A stretch of 64,000 nucleotides of DNA from Bradyrhizobium sp. 132. GTDB taxonomy: Bacteria; Pseudomonadota; Alphaproteobacteria; Rhizobiales; Xanthobacteraceae. The number at the start of each line of letters is the position of its first letter. Position 1 is the stretch's first letter. Below are positions 18,217 to 27,029 of this stretch, piece after piece. The notes under the pieces are model-generated. The model made no database searches. It saw only the letters and a list, made by a program, of their open reading frames with translations, and was not told the DNA's origin. The stretch spans positions 124,001 to 188,000 of the forward strand of contig NZ_JADPKY010000106.1 in NCBI RefSeq assembly GCF_023074185.1, read 5' to 3'. The position numbers and the translations under genes are program-made.

Positions 18217-19155
18217 TCACGTCCTCTCGACCATGCGCCCGAAGAAGCCTTGCGGGCGAAAGAAGATGATAAGGAGAAAGACGGCGAAGATCGCTGCGTT
18301 CTGCAATTGCGTCGGCAGGATGAGCGTCGACATCTGCTGCACGAGGCCGATCGTCATCCCGCCCCAGAAGGCGCCGATGATGCTGCCCATGCCGCCGAGC
18401 ACGACACCGGCATACATGACGATGACGTATTCGAGGCCGACGAAGGGGTGGAACGGATAGTTGGTTGCGAGCAGGCCGCCGGCGATCGCGGTGATGCCGC
18501 AGCCCAGTGCAAAGGCGGTGCGGTGGGCGCGGTCGACGTCGATGCCCATATAGGTCGCGGCGGTCGGATTGTCGGCGGCGGCACGGAGTGACTTGCCGAT
18601 CCGCGTGCGCGCGATCAATAGCGAGAGCAGCGTCATGATCGCCAGCGAAACGATCGCGTCGATGCTGCGCGCCTTGTTGAGGAAGATGCTCATATCGAAG
18701 TAGGGGCCGAGCTCCCAGGCCGTGCTCGACAGCGGCGTGCGGATCGAGGCCAGCACGGATCCGAACACGATGAGGCCGCCGTTCTGCAGGATCAGCGCGA
18801 TGCCGAGCGTGAGGATCAGCTGGGCGTAATGGCCTTCGCCCTCGAGCGAGGCGGTGCGCGTGCCTGAGACGTGCGAGATCAGGGCCAGATGGACGAAATA
18901 GCCGAACACGGCAAGCACGGGCCCGGCGAGCAGGATCGCGACGAACGGCCCGACGGTATTGCCGAACAGCGTCTGGATCCCGGCGGCGGTGAAGAGATAG
19001 AAGGCGACATACATGCCGAGCATCATGAAATCGCCGTGGGCGAAGTTGATGACCCGCATGACGCCGAAGATCAGGCCGAGCCCGACACACATCAGGCCGT
19101 AGACGGCACCGATCAGAAGGCCTGCGGCGAGCGCTTGAAAGAATCCCTCCATCAA
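18217..19155 (-). CDS. livH: branched-chain-type ABC transporter permease (LivH)
   Basis: The 312-residue protein is highly hydrophobic with about eight membrane segments. It has the LivH signatures VYGLMCVGLGLIFGVMRVIN and FAHGDFMMLG near the N-terminus, and YAGVVLGGMGSIIGAFWGG towards the end. It forms the membrane channel with the LivM part of the next gene. It is the first transporter gene of the left arm, 109 bp after the MmgE/PrpD gene. Confidence 0.94.
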   Translation of the reverse strand: MMEGFFQALAAGLLIGAVYGLMCVGLGLIFGVMRVINFAHGDFMMLGMYVAFYLFTAAGIQTLFGNTVGPFVAILLAGPVLAVFGYFVHLALISHVSGTRTASLEGEGHYAQLILTLGIALILQNGGLIVFGSVLASIRTPLSSTAWELGPYFDMSIFLNKARSIDAIVSLAIMTLLSLLIARTRIGKSLRAAADNPTAATYMGIDVDRAHRTAFALGCGITAIAGGLLATNYPFHPFVGLEYVIVMYAGVVLGGMGSIIGAFWGGMTIGLVQQMSTLILPTQLQNAAIFAVFLLIIFFRPQGFFGRMVERT

Positions 19156-19264
19156 CCCGGCCTCCGCGCGGCGCCTGCGCCGGCCTGCTGACGATCATGC
19201 GCCGATGGTGCTAATAGACTGGTCTCCAAGTCGACCATGTTTCCCCCGTACTCTCCGGCACTTC

Positions 19265-20659
19265 TTATGATGCCGATCGTAAAACCCGTTCCGGTGCGTC
19301 CAGACGGCACTGTGCTGCGATGGCACCGGCATTGCCGAGCTGTTCGCAGTCGTCGATGAGTTGCTCCAGCCGGTGTGCGCGGTCCTCGCCGAGGGCGCGG
19401 CTGGCGGCGGCGCGAAAACGCGCGCGAATATCGGAGGGTGTGGCGGCAATGACATCGGGCAACGCGTGCCGGATCGTCCGGCCGCTGCGCAGATGCACGG
19501 TCACATCCGCGCCCTGCTTGCCGGGGAAGGCAGCGGTGAAGCCGGCATCGGCCTTGAGGTCCGTGACCGAAACCAGGCGGATGATGTCGGCATCGTCGAG
19601 CCCGCCATAATTATCTTCCGCGATCTCGCCCCGCGCCAGCGTCGCGGCGACGCTGAACGGAATGCTCATCTTGGCCTGAAGCGCGTTGCGGTAGGGCCCT
19701 GTGGAGTCGCAGCCGGGATAGCGAACGGCGGCATCGGGCGCGCGAATGACGACGCGGTCGATCTCGTCGGCGCCGGCGAGCTCGCGCGACACGCGAAGCG
19801 CCGCCTGTGCGGCGGTCTGCGCGAAATTGCAGGCCGGGACCGGCTTGTTGTAGACGGCCATGATCTCGCTCTCGCCATTCGGGAATAGCGCGACGCTGTC
19901 GGGCGCGGCCTGGCGGCGATATGCGGCGAACAAGCCGGCTTCACCTTCGAGAATCGTTTCCGAGCCGAAAGCGCCCGCTGCGGCAAGGCCAATCGCCTTA
20001 ATTGCGTTACTGGCGGCGAAGCCCGGATGAAAATACATGTCCGAGCCGCCGGCATGTGGCCACTCGTTCAGTCCGCTCGACGTATTGGCCGCGATCGCGA
20101 TGGCGCTGGTCGCGGCGTCTTCGGAAAGGCCAAGCGCGAAACTTCCCGCCAGCGCCGCGCCGATCGGTGCAACCAGCCCGGTCGGCCGATACAAGCGCGC
20201 GAGATCTGAGCTGACGAGCGCGCGGCCGATCCGCGCACCGGTCTCGTACCCGATGATGGCAGCTGTCAGCAGTCGGCCCCCGTGCAGCGGCGTCTGTTCC
20301 GACAGCGCGAGAAGGGTCGGCCAGATCACGACGCCGTGGTGCGCGATGCTGGCCGCATGCATGTCTTCACGGACGAGACCATGTCCCATCACGGCATTGG
20401 CGAAGGCTGCGTCGGCCGGCGAGGAGGGTTGCGGTCGTCCGACGATCGTCGCGCTGCCACCGGCATTCGCGATTGAAACAGCCTGACGGCTCCAGGGATG
20501 ATGGCCCGCCTCGAAGGCGCAGGACAAGAAGTCGAGCAGGCAAATCTTCGCCTTGGCGACGACTTCGGACCCGAAATCTCCGAGGTCGAGCGCAATCACG
20601 CGCCGCGCCATCTGGCGCGCGAGCGATATCTTGCCTGATACGGTCGGGCCGATCGTCAT
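19265..20659 (-). CDS. MmgE/PrpD family protein (left arm)
   Basis: The ATG at 20657-20659 gives 464 residues, usual for the family; the longer frame upstream is junk. Recognisable parts are LLDFLSCAFEAG near the N-terminus, the helical block NAVMGHGLVREDMHAAS, the GYETGARIGRAL helix and the small C-terminal domain (KMSIPFSVAATLARG). Known members are 2-methylcitrate dehydratase, cis-aconitate decarboxylase and iminodisuccinate epimerase, all acting on di- or tricarboxylates. The reaction here is unknown. A second family member opens the right arm. Confidence 0.9.
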   Translation of the reverse strand: MTIGPTVSGKISLARQMARRVIALDLGDFGSEVVAKAKICLLDFLSCAFEAGHHPWSRQAVSIANAGGSATIVGRPQPSSPADAAFANAVMGHGLVREDMHAASIAHHGVVIWPTLLALSEQTPLHGGRLLTAAIIGYETGARIGRALVSSDLARLYRPTGLVAPIGAALAGSFALGLSEDAATSAIAIAANTSSGLNEWPHAGGSDMYFHPGFAASNAIKAIGLAAAGAFGSETILEGEAGLFAAYRRQAAPDSVALFPNGESEIMAVYNKPVPACNFAQTAAQAALRVSRELAGADEIDRVVIRAPDAAVRYPGCDSTGPYRNALQAKMSIPFSVAATLARGEIAEDNYGGLDDADIIRLVSVTDLKADAGFTAAFPGKQGADVTVHLRSGRTIRHALPDVIAATPSDIRARFRAAASRALGEDRAHRLEQLIDDCEQLGNAGAIAAQCRLDAPERVLRSAS

Positions 20660-20690
20660 CGCAGTCGCTCTCCCCGAGGGTTTTGCGCGA

Positions 20691-21584
20691 TCAGCCACGC
20701 ATCTCGACGCCGGCCCACTCCTCGAGCACCTTGGCGATCGAGGTGAAATCGGACGACGCGCCGTATTTGGCGTTGGTGATCGCGAGCATCTGCCGCACCA
20801 CCGCGCCGCAGACCATCGGCACACCCATGGCCTCGGCTTCGTCCACGCACAGCCGGACATCCTTGTAGGAGAGGCCGGTGGTGAAGCCGAAATCGAAGGT
20901 GCCGGGCAGCACCGCGCGGGGGAATTTGTCTTCGGAGGCGCTGTTGCGGCCGCTGCTGGCATTGATGATGTCGATCAGCACCTTTGCGTTGACGCCGCCT
21001 TTGACGCCCATCGCGACTGCTTCCGACGTGATCACCAGCGCCGCGGCCGCCATCAGATTGTTGGCGAGCTTGGCCGTCTGCGCCACGCCGGGCTTGTCGC
21101 CGGTGTAGAACAGCTTGCCGAAATTCTTCAGGATTGGCTGAACGATGTCGTAGGTCGCCTGCGGGCACGACACCATCACGGCCAGCGTGCCGTTGACGGC
21201 GCCCTTGATGCCACCGCTCACGGGCGCATCGACGAGTTGCATTCCTTTGGCCTTGAGGCCTTCAGCGACGAACTTCGCCGTGCCGGGACCGGAGGTCGAG
21301 AGATCAATCACGATCTTCGCACGATTGCCGCTGCCGATGCCGTCCTGTCCGAGCGTGACGGCCTTGACGATGTCGGGTGTCGGCAGACTGGCGAGCACGA
21401 TGTCGGCGCGCGAGGCGACGTCGGCTGGCGACTTTGCGAGTAGCGCGCCGCGCTTGACCAGCGGCTGGGTCGCCTCGACTTGCGTGTCGTAGATGACGAG
21501 CGAATAGCCCGCGTCCATCAATCGCCCCGCCATGGGGCCGCCCATGCGGCCCGTGCCGATCACGCCGAGAATCTCTCCCGCCAT
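20691..21584 (-). CDS. NAD(P)-dependent beta-hydroxyacid dehydrogenase (HIBADH family)
   Basis: The 297-residue product has the Rossmann motif GVIGTGRMGGPMAGRLMDAG at the N-terminus. It then has DAPVSGGIKGAVNGTLAVMV (the substrate-binding signature) and AQTAKLANNLM, whose Lys is the usual catalytic residue. Family members include 3-hydroxyisobutyrate dehydrogenase and tartronate semialdehyde reductase. It is the promoter-proximal gene of the left arm and faces the inter-arm operator region. Confidence 0.92.
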   Translation of the reverse strand: MAGEILGVIGTGRMGGPMAGRLMDAGYSLVIYDTQVEATQPLVKRGALLAKSPADVASRADIVLASLPTPDIVKAVTLGQDGIGSGNRAKIVIDLSTSGPGTAKFVAEGLKAKGMQLVDAPVSGGIKGAVNGTLAVMVSCPQATYDIVQPILKNFGKLFYTGDKPGVAQTAKLANNLMAAAALVITSEAVAMGVKGGVNAKVLIDIINASSGRNSASEDKFPRAVLPGTFDFGFTTGLSYKDVRLCVDEAEAMGVPMVCGAVVRQMLAITNAKYGASSDFTSIAKVLEEWAGVEMRG

Positions 21585-21712
21585 CGTCTACTCCCTGTCG
21601 CGCGATCCCGTGACGGGCGCGCCTTCTTGATATTCTGGTCAAACGTTTTCGCCGGTCGGCCTTTTCTGCCGCCGTCGTCGTGGCAGCGGGATCCCGCGCC
21701 AGCGGGCCGGAT

Positions 21713-21747
21713 TGTTATGTTTGTCAGACAAGCTGTCAAGCATAACA
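21713..21747. promoter_or_regulatory. palindromic candidate GntR operator between the two arms
   Basis: A 7-bp perfect inverted repeat, TGTTATG at 21713-21719 and CATAACA at 21741-21747, encloses the dyad TTGTCAGACAA at 21721-21731. Sites of the form TTGTN-ACAA are typical of FCD-type GntR regulators, two of which are encoded in this cluster. It lies about 130 bp from the left-arm start and 64 bp from the right-arm start, so it could control both. Regulator identity is inferred. Confidence 0.6.
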
Positions 21748-21810
21748 TTTGGGGTCGACAGTTTGCCGAGGATCGGCATAAGGTCCGGGAAAACGAGGAA
21801 GACGCCCCGC

Positions 21811-23187
21811 GTGCCGCAAGTTTCAACTTCGAGTGTGAGCAAGACGCTCGCCGATTTCGTCGCGTCCTCGTCATGGGCGGACGTCGAGGCGCAAAGCCAC
21901 GAAGCGCGGCGATCGATCCTCAATTTCTTTGCGACAGCGCTCGGCTCCGCACGCGATCCCGTCGTCATGGCCGCGATGCGCACGTTGTCGCCGTTCAGCG
22001 GCGTCGCCACATCGACAATCATCGGTCACTCGGAGCCGATGGACGCGCTGTGCGCCTCGTTTCTCAATGCCGTCTCGGCCAATCTGCTCGACTTCGACGA
22101 CACGCATCCCGAGACGATCATTCATCCGGCCGCGCCGGTTGCCGCTCCCGTGCTCGCGCTCGCGGAGACGCGCAAGGTGTCGGGCCAGGAGGTGTTGACG
22201 GCCTTCATCCTCGGCGTGGATGTCGAGTGCCGCATCGGCAATTCGGTGTCGCCGCGCCACTACGCGCGCGGCTGGCACATCACCTCAACCTGCGGGATTT
22301 TTGGCGCGGCCGCCGCTTGCGCGAAGCTATTGGGGCTGCCGGCGGAAGGGATTGCGAACGCCATCGGACTCGCGGCGAGCCAGTCGGCCGGCAATGTCGA
22401 GAACCTGCCGAGCGCCGCCAAGAACGTCAGCGTCGGCAACGCGGCACGCAACGGATTGTTCGCCGCATTGCTTGCGCAGCAGGGTTATGAGGCCGCGCCG
22501 CGCGCGATCGAAGGTCCGCTCGGCTGGGCGCGCACCATGGGAGATGAGCCCGATCTCGCCCGCCTGCTCGAGGGTCTCGGCAAGACCTGGGAGATCGCGA
22601 AGAATACCTACAAGCCCTATCCGGCCGGCATCGTGTTCCATTCGGTGATCGATGCATGCCTCCTTATGCGCGGGAAAATCGGCCGACGGATCGACCAGAT
22701 CGAGTCGGTAACGGTGCAGGGCTCGGCGCTGCTGCTTGCGCGGGGCGACCGCCCTGTCAACAACGAGCGTGATGCGCGCGTCAGTATCCATCATTGCGTT
22801 GCCTGCGGATTACTGCTCGGCACGGCCGGCGTTGTCGAATTTGCACGTGAAACTGTGGCCCGGCCCGATATCGCGCAGCTGCGACAAAAGGTGAGGGCGG
22901 AGCTGGACGGTGAGATGCCCGATGGCGCGGCGCGGGTCATCTTGCGTCTGTCATCCGGCGAGGTCCTCACCGAGACTGTCATCACGCCGCGCGGCAGCCA
23001 GGCCGCGCCGCTTGCAGATAGCGACATTGAAGAAAAGCTGCGCGAAGGCGTGCGCACTGGTCGGAGCGACTGGGATGCGGACCGCGTTATCGACGCAGTC
23101 TGGCTCCTCGATAAGGCGGATAACGTCGGCAATCTCCTGCAATCGCTGCGATCGCCGTCGGCGTCGCGCCAGACAACTTCCAACTAG
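21811..23187 (+). CDS. MmgE/PrpD family protein (right arm)
   Basis: The GTG at 21811, preceded by GAGGAA ten bases upstream, gives 458 residues. An ATG at 21712 is in frame but would begin inside the operator palindrome and add an unlikely 33-residue lead. Family features are FDDTHPETIIHPAAPV (the metal-free active-site region typical of PrpD proteins), VDVECRIGNSV, and HITSTCGIFGAAAACAKLLG. It probably acts on a polycarboxylate. It differs clearly from the left-arm member, so the pair is not a recent duplication. Confidence 0.88.
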   Translation: MPQVSTSSVSKTLADFVASSSWADVEAQSHEARRSILNFFATALGSARDPVVMAAMRTLSPFSGVATSTIIGHSEPMDALCASFLNAVSANLLDFDDTHPETIIHPAAPVAAPVLALAETRKVSGQEVLTAFILGVDVECRIGNSVSPRHYARGWHITSTCGIFGAAAACAKLLGLPAEGIANAIGLAASQSAGNVENLPSAAKNVSVGNAARNGLFAALLAQQGYEAAPRAIEGPLGWARTMGDEPDLARLLEGLGKTWEIAKNTYKPYPAGIVFHSVIDACLLMRGKIGRRIDQIESVTVQGSALLLARGDRPVNNERDARVSIHHCVACGLLLGTAGVVEFARETVARPDIAQLRQKVRAELDGEMPDGAARVILRLSSGEVLTETVITPRGSQAAPLADSDIEEKLREGVRTGRSDWDADRVIDAVWLLDKADNVGNLLQSLRSPSASRQTTSN

Positions 23188-23215
23188 AATCTCTCAAGAC
23201 CTGAAAGGGACGATC

Positions 23216-23602
23216 ATGAGCAAGACCGAACTGTTCGAAAAGGGCCTCAAAGTTCGCAAGGAAGTGCTCGGCGAGGACTACGTCAACAAGTCGATTGCCG
23301 GGGCCGACGAGTTCACGCGCACGATGGCGGAATGGTCGACCGAGTTCTGCTGGGGCGCGTTGTGGACCCGGCCCGGCGTCGACCGGCGCACGCGCTCGAT
23401 CGTCAATCTGGCAATGCTTGGCGCGCTGAACCGCCCGCACGAGCTGAAGCTGCATGTGAAGGGCGCCCTGAAGAACGGGCTGACCAAGGAGGAGATCAAG
23501 GAGATCCTGCTGCAGGTCGCCGTCTATTGCGGCGTTCCCGCCGGCATCGACGCCTTCCGCAATGCGCGCGAGGCCTTCAACGAGGTCGATGCAAAGCCCT
23601 GA
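23216..23602 (+). CDS. carboxymuconolactone decarboxylase family protein (right arm)
   Basis: The ATG at 23216-23218 gives 128 residues. It contains ALNRPHELKLHVKGALKNG and KEEIKEILLQVAVYCGVPAG and aligns end to end with the left-arm paralogue. There is no CxxC, so it belongs with PcaC-like decarboxylases rather than AhpD. It follows the MmgE/PrpD gene by 28 bp and precedes the lactonase-like gene by 21 bp, an operon layout. A decarboxylase next to a lactonase recalls the beta-ketoadipate logic. Confidence 0.93.
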   Translation: MSKTELFEKGLKVRKEVLGEDYVNKSIAGADEFTRTMAEWSTEFCWGALWTRPGVDRRTRSIVNLAMLGALNRPHELKLHVKGALKNGLTKEEIKEILLQVAVYCGVPAGIDAFRNAREAFNEVDAKP

Positions 23603-23623
23603 GCACGGATTATGTGAGTTATC

Positions 23624-24460
23624 ATGGCTGATCCGGAATACGAGCTGTTCGCCATCCGCTATGCAACGCGCGATGCGCAACGGAGCGAGCACTTCATCGG
23701 CGGCGATCCGCATGACGGGCCGATGCCGATGGACTATTTCATGTGGTTGGCGAGGGGAGGCGATCGCACCTTCGTCATCGACACCGGGTTCAACGCTGAA
23801 ATTGCGAGGCAGCGCGGGCGAACATTCCTGCGCTGCCCGGTAGAGACGCTTCGCGCGTTCGATGTCGACGTCGCCGACGTCAAGGACGTGATCCTCACGC
23901 ATCTGCACTACGACCACGCCGGCAATTTCGACCGGTTTCCGAACGCGCGGTTTCATCTTCAGGAGCGCGAACTCGCCTACGCCACCGGGCGCTATATGCA
24001 ATATCCGAGGCTGTCGCATTCCTTCGAGGTCGAGGATGTCTGCGGGATCGTGCGGCTGAACTATGCGCGCCGGGCGCTGTTCTACGATGGCGACGCCGAG
24101 ATTGCGCCCGGACTGACGGTTCATGCGGCCGGCGGGCATTCCGCCGGTCTCCAGTTCGTCCGCGTCAACACACGCCGCGGCCCTGTCGTGCTCGCCTCCG
24201 ACGTCAGCCATTTCTACGAGAACATGACGAGCGAGCGTCCGTTCACGACGGCTTTTCACGTCGGCGACATGCTGGTGGGTTTTGACAAGCTGCGGGTCGC
24301 GGCGTCCGACGCGGCCCACATCGTTCCCGGTCATGATCCGCTCGTGATGAAGCTCTATCCCGCGCCAAGCCCGGATCTGGATGGCGTTGCGGTCCGTCTC
24401 GATGTGGCGCCATCCCAAGCCATTCAGTCCCAGGGCGTTCAGCGGGGCGGCGTAACCTAG
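23624..24460 (+). CDS. MBL-fold metallohydrolase, N-acyl-homoserine-lactonase-like
   Basis: The 278-residue protein has the metallo-beta-lactamase zinc motif HLHYDH at 93-98, followed by AGNFDRFPNARFHLQ, very like AttM/AiiB-type lactonases. VHAAGGHSAG, ASDVSHFYEN and a final HIVPGHD supply the remaining ligands. It would hydrolyse a lactone or similar ester. Given its neighbours, ring opening of a pathway lactone is as likely as quorum quenching. Confidence 0.88.
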   Translation: MADPEYELFAIRYATRDAQRSEHFIGGDPHDGPMPMDYFMWLARGGDRTFVIDTGFNAEIARQRGRTFLRCPVETLRAFDVDVADVKDVILTHLHYDHAGNFDRFPNARFHLQERELAYATGRYMQYPRLSHSFEVEDVCGIVRLNYARRALFYDGDAEIAPGLTVHAAGGHSAGLQFVRVNTRRGPVVLASDVSHFYENMTSERPFTTAFHVGDMLVGFDKLRVAASDAAHIVPGHDPLVMKLYPAPSPDLDGVAVRLDVAPSQAIQSQGVQRGGVT

Positions 24461-24467
24461 GCTAGAA

Positions 24468-24486
24468 AAAATCGATTTTCGATTTT
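24468..24486. promoter_or_regulatory. inverted repeat upstream of right-arm GntR gene
   Basis: AAAATCGA (24468-24475) and TCGATTTT (24479-24486) form a perfect 8-bp inverted repeat with a 3-bp spacer, 38 bp before the GntR start. It is strikingly AT-rich for this genome. Position and symmetry suggest an autoregulatory operator or promoter element. Confidence 0.5.
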
Positions 24487-24524
24487 ATATTGACCCGCGC
24501 GCGCCGGCTTGCAATCATCCCAAC

Positions 24525-25253
24525 ATGGGTCCGCTTCAGTTCCATATGTCCGGAAGCCCCGGGGATGGTCCGCGCAGCCTGACGTCGGCGCTGCATGAGC
24601 GCTTGCGCGCCGATATTCTGGCGACGCGGCTGCTGCCGGGGCAGAAACTGCATATCGCCGGGCTCGCCAAGCAGTTTTTCGTGAGCCTCGCCGCCGTGCG
24701 CGAGGCGCTATCGCGTCTGGTCGCCGACGGGCTCGTGCAGGCGTCCGACCAGCGTGGCTTCCGCGTGAGTCCGGTGTCGCTTGCCGATCTCGCCGACGTG
24801 ACGCAGACCCGGATCGATATCGAGGGGCTTGCGCTCCGCCGCTCGATCGAGCGCGGCGATGAGGCCTGGCTCGCCTCGGTGAAATCGGCGTGGGCGGATC
24901 TGAAGGCCGTTCCTTATCACTATCCCGACGATCCGACGGTGCACTACGAGGAATGGGTAATCCGTCATCGGATCTTCCATCGCGCGCTGGTCAACGCGTG
25001 CGGCTCGCCATGGCTGCTCGGCTTCCGCGACGTGCTGCATGAGCAGAGCGAGCGCTATCGCCGGCTTTCGATTCGCAGGGAGGTCGGTGGCAAACCGCGC
25101 AACGTCGAAGCCGAACACAAGACGATTGTCGCTGCCGTGGTGAAGCGCGATGCGGATGCGGCAGTTCGCGCCTTGTCAAAGCACTTCGGCACCACCAAAG
25201 ATTTTGTCGAGCTCGCCGCCTCGCGCATTGCGGAGGTAAGCCGCGCGACCTGA
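24525..25253 (+). CDS. GntR-family regulator, FadR/FCD type (right arm)
   Basis: The 242-residue protein has a winged helix (LHERLRADILATRLLPGQKL; SLAAVREALSRLVADGLV) and an FCD effector domain with acidic and His residues typical of its metal-dependent carboxylate pocket. A second in-frame ATG exists at 24546. It sits mid-arm, between the lactonase gene and the ABC transporter genes, with an inverted repeat just upstream. It is distinct from the left-arm GntR, so the cluster probably has two signals or two promoters to control. Confidence 0.9.
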   Translation: MGPLQFHMSGSPGDGPRSLTSALHERLRADILATRLLPGQKLHIAGLAKQFFVSLAAVREALSRLVADGLVQASDQRGFRVSPVSLADLADVTQTRIDIEGLALRRSIERGDEAWLASVKSAWADLKAVPYHYPDDPTVHYEEWVIRHRIFHRALVNACGSPWLLGFRDVLHEQSERYRRLSIRREVGGKPRNVEAEHKTIVAAVVKRDADAAVRALSKHFGTTKDFVELAASRIAEVSRAT

Positions 25254-25305
25254 CGATCCGGAGAAAATCCGGCAAACAAAAACAGAGACCGGGAGGAAAC
25301 CAACA

Positions 25306-26271
25306 ATGAAGATCAATCGCCGTCACGCGTTTATGTCGCTCGTCGCCGCCGCAATTCTTGCCGGTCCTGCGAGCGCCGCCGACACCATTCGTGTTGGTCT
25401 GCCGACGAAAACCTACTGGCCGACGACGATCGCCGAGACAGCTGTGCGGCAGAAGCTGTTCGAGAAGGAAGGCATCCAGGCCGAGCTGACCATCTACCGC
25501 AGCGGTGCGGAGACGTTCGAAGGAATGGCTGCGGGCGCAGCCGACATCATCCTCGATCCGCCCTCGCTGGTTTCCGCCGGGCGCAAGAAGGGGGTGATGT
25601 CACGGATCGTGGCCAATGCCGCGATGGGCAATTTCGGCTGGCAATTGATGGTCCCGACCAAGTCGACCATCGACGTCAAGGACCTCAACGGCAGGAAGGT
25701 GGCGATCACCGCGGCCGGATCCGGCTCCGATTTGCTCGCGCTGTGGACCATCCAGGACAAGAAGATCGATTTCACCCGCGTTCCCGTCGGCGGCGGCGGC
25801 CTCGTGCCGAACCTCCTCGCGGGCAACGTCGAGGCTGCCGTGGTCTATTCGCCGCTCAGCTTCCAGATCTCGAAATCTGGCGAGGCCAGGGCCATCCTCG
25901 ACTATGCGACCGCCGTACCGCCGAACCTGACCGCCGGCTGGATCGTGCTCGACAAGCTCGCCGACGCAAAGCCGCAGCTGGTGCAGAAGGCGGTGAACGC
26001 CCTGTACGGCGCGGTCGCGTTCATGCGGGCCAATCGCGATGTCACGGTCAAGCTGATCGCCGAGCTCTATGAAATGCCGCCGGAGATCGCGAGCCTCGAG
26101 TACGACAACACGATCATGAAGCTCGAGACCAGCGGCGACATGGGCGCGGTCAATGTGAACGCGGCCGTGCAGCTGTCGCTGGATCTCGCCAAGCTCGGCG
26201 GGCTCAAGGATATCGTGCCGGTCGAGGACGTGATCTCGACCAAGTTCAAGCCGATCCCGACCAAGCAATAG
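25306..26271 (+). CDS. Ssu/Tau/Thi-type ABC transporter substrate-binding protein
   Basis: The 321-residue product has a signal peptide (about 24 residues, ending ASAA) and a type II periplasmic-binding fold of the NMT1/SsuA group. Evidence includes IRVGLPTKTYWPTTIAETAV, the KEGIQAELTIYRSG lead strand and AAGAADIILDPPSLVSAG. These proteins deliver sulfonates, nitrate, pyrimidine precursors or aromatic acids. GGGAGGAAACC before the ATG is a good ribosome site. Two permease genes and an ATPase gene follow immediately. Confidence 0.9.
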   Translation: MKINRRHAFMSLVAAAILAGPASAADTIRVGLPTKTYWPTTIAETAVRQKLFEKEGIQAELTIYRSGAETFEGMAAGAADIILDPPSLVSAGRKKGVMSRIVANAAMGNFGWQLMVPTKSTIDVKDLNGRKVAITAAGSGSDLLALWTIQDKKIDFTRVPVGGGGLVPNLLAGNVEAAVVYSPLSFQISKSGEARAILDYATAVPPNLTAGWIVLDKLADAKPQLVQKAVNALYGAVAFMRANRDVTVKLIAELYEMPPEIASLEYDNTIMKLETSGDMGAVNVNAAVQLSLDLAKLGGLKDIVPVEDVISTKFKPIPTKQ

Positions 26272-26273
26272 CG

Positions 26274-27029
26274 ATGCAGAGCACGCTCGCCATCAACCTG
26301 GTGCGGATCGCGATCATCATCGCGATCCTGGCGCTGTGGGAGGTGCTGCCGCGCACCGGCATCGTCAATCCGCGCCTGCTGCCGTCGGCGTCCGATACGT
26401 TCGCGACGCTCGGCGATCTCCTGCAGCGCGCGGCCGTGCAGAAGGATCTGATGGTGACCGCGACCGAAGTGCTGGCCGCGTTCGCGCTCGCCGTGCCCTT
26501 CGGCGCAGTGATCGGGTTCCTGGTCGCGGAGAACCGCTACTTTGTCGACGTGGCCAAGCCGCTGCTGTTCTTCGCGTTCAGCATTCCGAAGTCGATCTTC
26601 CTGCCGATGTTCATCCTGGTGTTCGGCGTCGGCTTCGCGCAGAAGGTCGGTTTCGGCTTTTTCTCCACGATCTTCATCGTGATCATGTCGACCACGACGG
26701 CGGTGGAGTCGGTCAAGGTCGAGCATCTCACGGTGGCGCGCTCCTATGGCGCCACGCCGATCCAGACCGCGTTCCGGGTCTATCTGCCGAGCATGCTGCC
26801 GGTGCTGCTGGAGGCCTTGCGGATCTCCATGATCTTCAACCTGACCGGCGTGATTTTGGCCGAGATGTACGCCTCGCGCGACGGCATCGGCCACCAGATC
26901 GCGACCTGGGGTGAGAATTTCCAGATGAAGCAGCTCCTCGCCGGCGTCGTGATGGTCGCCGCGATCGCCATGACCTTCAACGAACTAGTCAGATGGGTGA
27001 AAACGCGATGCAGCCATTGGCGAACGTGA
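26274..27029 (+). CDS. ABC transporter permease (SsuC/TauC-type), first
   Basis: The 251-residue membrane protein has about six hydrophobic segments and the binding-protein-dependent permease loop (EHLTVARSYGATPIQTAFRV). It starts 3 bp after the binding-protein stop. Its end overlaps the ATPase gene start. A second, related permease gene follows the ATPase gene, so the channel is probably a heterodimer. Confidence 0.9.
   Translation: MQSTLAINLVRIAIIIAILALWEVLPRTGIVNPRLLPSASDTFATLGDLLQRAAVQKDLMVTATEVLAAFALAVPFGAVIGFLVAENRYFVDVAKPLLFFAFSIPKSIFLPMFILVFGVGFAQKVGFGFFSTIFIVIMSTTTAVESVKVEHLTVARSYGATPIQTAFRVYLPSMLPVLLEALRISMIFNLTGVILAEMYASRDGIGHQIATWGENFQMKQLLAGVVMVAAIAMTFNELVRWVKTRCSHWRT

Noticed and set aside
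16454..18460. 668-codon plus-strand open frame
   Set aside because: Antisense to the LivM-LivG fusion gene and part of livH; no family features.
23624..24460. Quorum-quenching role for the lactonase-like gene
   Set aside because: The motif fits AHL lactonases, but the operon context is catabolic and no luxI/luxR gene is present, so only a lactonase-like call is made.
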